The notes below the pieces were generated by a model, which saw only the letters and a list, made by a program, of their open reading frames with translations, was not told the origin of the DNA and searched no databases. The translations under genes were made by a program, and so were the position numbers. This document shows positions 59,361 through 64,000 of a stretch of 64,000 nucleotides of DNA, in pieces. Origin of the DNA: Quillaja saponaria (taxonomy: Eukaryota > Streptophyta > Magnoliopsida > Fabales > Quillajaceae). The stretch is taken from the NCBI GenBank assembly GCA_029379385.1, contig CM055617.1:14107532-14171531 (forward strand), read 5' to 3'. How positions within the stretch are numbered: the stretch's first letter is position 1; the number at the start of each line of letters is the position of its first letter.

Positions 59361-60436
59361 GGCTAAATTACATTGTTAGCTCCTGTAATTTAATTCAAAA
59401 TTCACGTTAGCCTCTATTTTTTAATTAATTATAATTAAGAGTTTCTAATTATAAAATAATATCAATTGAGTTTTATATTCTAAATTAAGAAAGTGACGTA
59501 AAAAAAAAACTAAATTCTATGTTGTAATGTCTTTAGAAAAAAAAAACTAAATTCTATGTTGTAAATGTCTTTAGACAAATAAAATAAAAAGACATAAAAA
59601 AATAGACATGTGAATAAGTAAAAAAATTAAAATTTTCAATTAAAATTAAAATAAATTATATTAAAAATTATAAACCAAAAAAAAAAAAAATCATATTTAA
59701 ATACCCATTTTCTCCATAAACACCATATTCCCCTTACAACCCTAAAAAATCCAAGAATTTATAAAATCAAATACTAAATATAATGCAACATTTGTTTTTA
59801 AATTATTCGGCAACAAAATCAAAACTCACCTAAAGCTTAATTTCCTTTCCCATGTGAACAAAAACGCAAGTTAACACCTACCTAATTCATCTTCTTTGAT
59901 TTTAAACTATTAACTATCTATTTACCTAAATTTATCATAAAACTCTTATTTGAGTCAAATTCTTTTCTCTATTCCTTTATTGTCCTAAATCATTAAAGGT
60001 GACCATGGAAGTGAGAAGAATGAGAAAAGCGTAAAGAAGATGCAAATATTTGGGGGCTATGGTGGCGAGAGAGAGAGAGTGGAGAGAGAATGGTTGATGA
60101 GATAAGGAGAGAATGATGCAGTGAAAAGAGAGATAGGTTTTCAGTTTTTTTTTTTTTAATAATTGTCTCTTGTTTCGAAATTAAAATAATAATATATAAT
60201 CCACGTAATAATTTTATATTTATCTATTAAGTTATGTAGAATGATCATATCATAGTCGTTAGTCATACTATTATCATTTATTACTGTTTACTAAGTTAAT
60301 TTGAGATATAAAATTATAATAAAGATCCAATTAAATTAATTTTATAATTTTAAGAAGCTAAATACAACAAAATAAATTTTAAAGACTAAAGTGAAATTTG
60401 ACTCTAACTCTAAATACCAAAAAATATAATTTAGCC
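59361..60436. mobile_element. TIR-flanked MITE-like block upstream of CacyBP, copy B
   Basis: Counterpart of 21620-22675. It carries a private tandem doubling of about 36 bases (AAACTAAATTCTATGTTGTA unit) at 59500-59573, lacks part of an AT-rich run near 59620, and has the shorter GA tract at 60067-60079. Confidence 0.4.
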
Positions 60437-63400
60437 TTTATTTATTTTCCAATTTTAGGGTTTTTCTTCTATTTAGAAGAGAAGTTTCTAGAGAGGGGGA
60501 GATTTTTTGCACTAGTCAACCCTAATGTAATACGTGTCACTTTGGTGATTGGTCATTCTCCATGGATAGTCTGGGTGGTCCATGGAAATGTGCTTCCACA
60601 CAATGTTCAGCTGGGCACAATTTGGCTTTTACATCACGTTGGGCCTTGAGAATTGTTCCCAAAATAAATTCTTATTAGGTGAAGAAAACAATAGGTAGAG
60701 GACAAACTGTTCGTTCTGTACATTTCTCACTGTATAAACTACAAAATAATCCTTTGATGTTTGACAATATTATTTTAGAAGAACAATATTACATACAAAC
60801 AATTTTTTCACACAATGATAAATTCATGTAAAATAAGTGATTGTGATTGATGAATTTATATGAGTTCTCACAATTATCCATTATTTTCAAGAATTTATCA
60901 CTTAGCTTTTATAATTTTATTAGTATGAGAAACTTCTATCCATATGGCTTTATTCTACTTTGAGTAAAATTCACTTTTATCTACTGGTGTTTAAAAAAAC
61001 TCTTTGTAGTTTCTACCATATTATCCTTTGACAAAATCTATCAAATTTAACCCCTTATACGAATAGCACACAAGTGTGCCATTGGTGCAAAATACAGGCT
61101 TTTTCTCCCTTCAACCTCAAATCTCTAATTTTTGCCAATTTCTCAAATCTCAAAATTCCAAAATCCCCACTTCCTCCAATTGTTCTTACTTTATTCGTTT
61201 TTCAAATCCTTAAGCGAGTATTTTTTGTAATTTGGATTCATCTAGGTGGAAGAGAAGAAATTGTTGATTCAAAAGGTACTTATTTCACTTTCTACTAGTT
61301 CTAAATAGGGTTGTGTAACTCAAAATTATTAAAAAAAATTGATAAGTACTGGTTCTAACTTAGTGGGTAACATGTATTATATTTGTTAAAGTTACTTAGT
61401 GGGTTTTGTTAAATTTTTGAAAATCTATGGTTGGATTTCATATGAAAATTGAAGTGTGTAACATGTACTATATTTGTTTATTGTATAAAATCATGGTCAA
61501 CTACTATAATTAACACTACAAATTTTTTATTTATAGAACCTTTTAGTGTCTGTCACTTGTTAAAAAATCCTTGTTAATTTCATAACTTTTGAGGATTTAA
61601 AGTATTTAGAAGAAAATTTCTTATAAGAATATGAAGGTCAGGAATTGATTTTAAGCGATATTTGAAAGAAATTGGTAAAAATATGGCAATCAAATGCGCA
61701 ACAAAATTTAAAATTTTTGATTCCCTTAACCCTAATTCAACTTATGATTATTTGAAATATCCTAATTCTACTATAACAATTAAACATGAAGTTAAAGAAC
61801 TGTGTACCTTCAAGGCTTTCACTTGTCTCATCATATTCTTGATTTGACTTTCACTCCTTACTGATTCGTCAAGAGCATAACAATAATACAAGTGTCCCGT
61901 CTCTAAATATATACACACGAACGAATCTAACCAATGTTCTTCAAATCTTGAAGGTAATAAGGGCTACCAAGAGATTCTTTGTGTGCTAGCACAAGTTACC
62001 GAATTTCTCTTGTAAATTAGGAAGTGCACTTGGTCTAAAATCCTTCTAAAGGTTTTAGGCTCTCTGTATTGTACATACAATCTCCCTTATCATTGCCTAT
62101 CTTGTTAAGTCTTATATTTTTAAAGACTAGCTACCTCCTTATATTTTGGACAATCCTAACACATTAAGGATTATGCTAAAATTAGGATTTAATCATAATT
62201 AAACCTAATGCCTAATAAACTATAATAATTAGACAACTGTCACAAAACAATCCTTAATTGAATATCGTCCTATGGGGTATACCCCTTAGGTTCAAACTAT
62301 CGATGGTAATAGGGATGTAACTTTTACATATTTATTATTGGATCCCGTCCAATTAAATTGGAATTTTTTCTAATTACTTAAATTACAATTCTTTTTAATT
62401 CACCCTTTAATTAAGATTAATTAATTATTTATTTAATAATTAATTAATTAACTATCAAGATTTCCTACCATTTAAGATTGGTGTCTAACAGTGCATGATG
62501 ACTATCTATAATAGTATAAATATGATTGTGAACATTTTCGTTAACAGTTACCATGTAATTCAATTCTTCTATCATGTAATAACCCGATTAAATCTATTTC
62601 GATATGTAAATAATGTTAACCCTTAGATTTAGGCTTAGTTTGGTGATGATATAACTTTTAAAAAGTAGTTGTGAAAAAGTAGATGTCAAAAAGTTATAGC
62701 AACCCTATTTGGTAAATCTTTTATAAAAATTGATGTGTGTGGTAAAAACAATGAACAATGTGTTTGGTAAAACAAATCATAAAATGCCGTGAATGTATAA
62801 AATGACAAAAATAAACATCATTAATGAATGATATATTTAGGAAGAGAAATTAGATGTTTATAAATTAATTAAGGATATATTTTTAAAAAAAATTAAAATT
62901 AATAAGGTGAATTTTGTATTTTTGATTTTGAAAAGCTATATCTAACTTGTAAAAGCATTACTTGAGGTACATTTAAAAGCACTATTGACTTTTTGAAAAC
63001 AGTGGAAGAAACACCCCTAAAAAAAAATAAAAAAAACAAACAAACAATTTATATGTGCTCTTACTTTTTAAAAGCCACAGCCCCCCCTGAACAAGCATTA
63101 CTAAACTTAGCTTTAATCTATTTGGATATAAAAATAATGTCAATAATTTATTGCACATTCACATACAGAGCTCTATATGTAAGTGATTATACCAATCACT
63201 ACTTCTTAAGCGACTCATTAATAGAATCAGAAATGACATCAAAGTATAATAACATAAATACAAGATAACTATAATGCCTCAAGTCAAATGACTATTTGCA
63301 CTACCGTATAACATGAGAACTTCCTATTGACATGTAGAGACACTCCACATAGGTATTCTCAGTTGAATCGAACTCATTCTCTAATGAGAACCACATAGCT

Positions 63401-63693
63401 GTCTTAGTGTCTCATACACAAGTGACTATGAGATCAATCACCCTCAATTCTTTGAGCCAACAAGATATGTATTAATCTATTTGGATTTACTAATGCCTTA
63501 CTTAGTGATCCTATAATTAGTAACATTTAAGAATTAAGCGTAAAAGAAATACATCTCATTAGCATGATCTCATCATAATACTTATTTCCATTACTTAAAT
63601 TTTTTGGGTTCATGTTGGTTAATTACCAACACTTATGCATGATAATGTTTATTACTTCTTCAATTAAATGAATATTACTTAACTCAACTAATC
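60437..63693. other. AT-rich intergenic DNA, copy B, no supported gene
   Basis: Counterpart of 22676-25944, with frequent substitutions and short indels. The TTTA/TTAA run near 62415-62450 is shorter than in copy A. The 'WIHLGGREEIVDSKG' phrase is conserved at about 61225-61275. Confidence 0.5.
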
Positions 63694-64000
63694 CTTAAAT
63701 CTCATACTAGTGGGGGTCGGCTATATGAATCATTTTTCTCCATTCTTAAGGATCCAAGGCATCATTTTTAGTCATTTTTAGAGCAGCCATATCCTTCTTG
63801 ACGACTGCCTCTATGTAAGTTTCAGTCCTCCTTACCACGTCTAACACCTGACACCTAAACCAAGTCACATTTCTTGATTACCTTGTCCATTAGCTGATGT
63901 TGGATATGTCCAGACCAACATAGGCGATTCTCCCTCATTTTCTCCTTAATAGGTGCTACTTCCACTTCTTATAGATCTCCTCATTCCTTATTTTATCCTT
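63694..64000 (-). pseudogene. LINE ORF2 3' end, copy B (cut by window edge)
   Basis: The minus strand reads 'KMRENRL' then 'WSGHIQHQLMD' near 63890-63950. The 3' tail has a single TAGTGGGGGTCGGCTAT; copy A has two. It continues beyond the window. Confidence 0.8.

Larger units (their letters stand above)
37630..64000 (+). repeat. Copy B of the >26-kb near-identical direct duplication
   Basis: It repeats bases 1-26280. Private changes of copy B include a frameshift in CacyBP exon 3, a 16-bp repeat near 54190-54220, an expanded GGGCTGTT run at 55026-55063 and a doubled segment at 59500-59573. Copy B often keeps the older state, for example the RT segment deleted in copy A. Confidence 0.97.

Overview
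The window looks like nuclear DNA of a eudicot flowering plant. It is AT-rich, intron-bearing and dominated by plant transposable elements: a Tat-type Ty3/gypsy element, a chromodomain Ty3/gypsy element, Ty1/copia, LINE, CACTA, hAT and MITE-like pieces. One ordinary host gene is clear, a calcyclin-binding protein (CacyBP/SIP) homologue with five exons. A second host-derived locus is a broken, intron-containing copy of translation factor eIF5A. The species cannot be named from the sequence. There are no bacterial, organellar, rRNA or tRNA genes that I can see.

The main structural fact is a long near-identical duplication. Bases 1-26280 (copy A) match 37630-64000 (copy B) end to end in the same orientation. 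The register shift is about 37.63 kb at the left and 37.72 kb at the right. Both copies run off the window, so the true limits are unknown. A run of exactly 100 N (27548-27647) lies between them. Either this is a tandem segmental duplication with a unit of roughly 37.6 kb, or two haplotype versions of one locus have been placed in series by a scaffolder. By eye the copies differ very little at the left (Tat element) and far more at the right (22-26 kb versus 60-64 kb). That gradient, the gap and the private indels make the assembly explanation serious.

Layout of each copy, left to right: (1) a Tat-type element on the minus strand, with an antisense, intron-containing extra ORF on the plus strand and a GAGCTC-rich minisatellite. 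It is cut by the window edge in copy A and complete with both LTRs at 34708-44583 in copy B. (2) A decayed copia reverse transcriptase relic on the minus strand. (3) The eIF5A pseudogene, plus strand. (4) A MITE and CACTA-like relics. (5) A chromodomain Ty3/gypsy element with both LTRs, plus strand (12226-17488; 49856-55225). (6) The CacyBP gene, minus strand: intact in copy A (217 residues), frameshifted in exon 3 in copy B. (7) AT-rich intergenic DNA with a TIR-flanked MITE-like block. (8) A LINE fragment, minus strand.

Between the copies (26281-37629) are the rest of the LINE, the N gap, the 5' end of a copia element with a 187-bp LTR, a three-unit tandem repeat near 30.3-30.8 kb, a CACTA relic, a hAT-type MITE with an 8-bp target duplication, and the 3' LTR and antisense gene of the Tat element. 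All retroelement polyproteins carry stops and frameshifts, so none appears able to move by itself. All coordinates and comparisons were made by eye.
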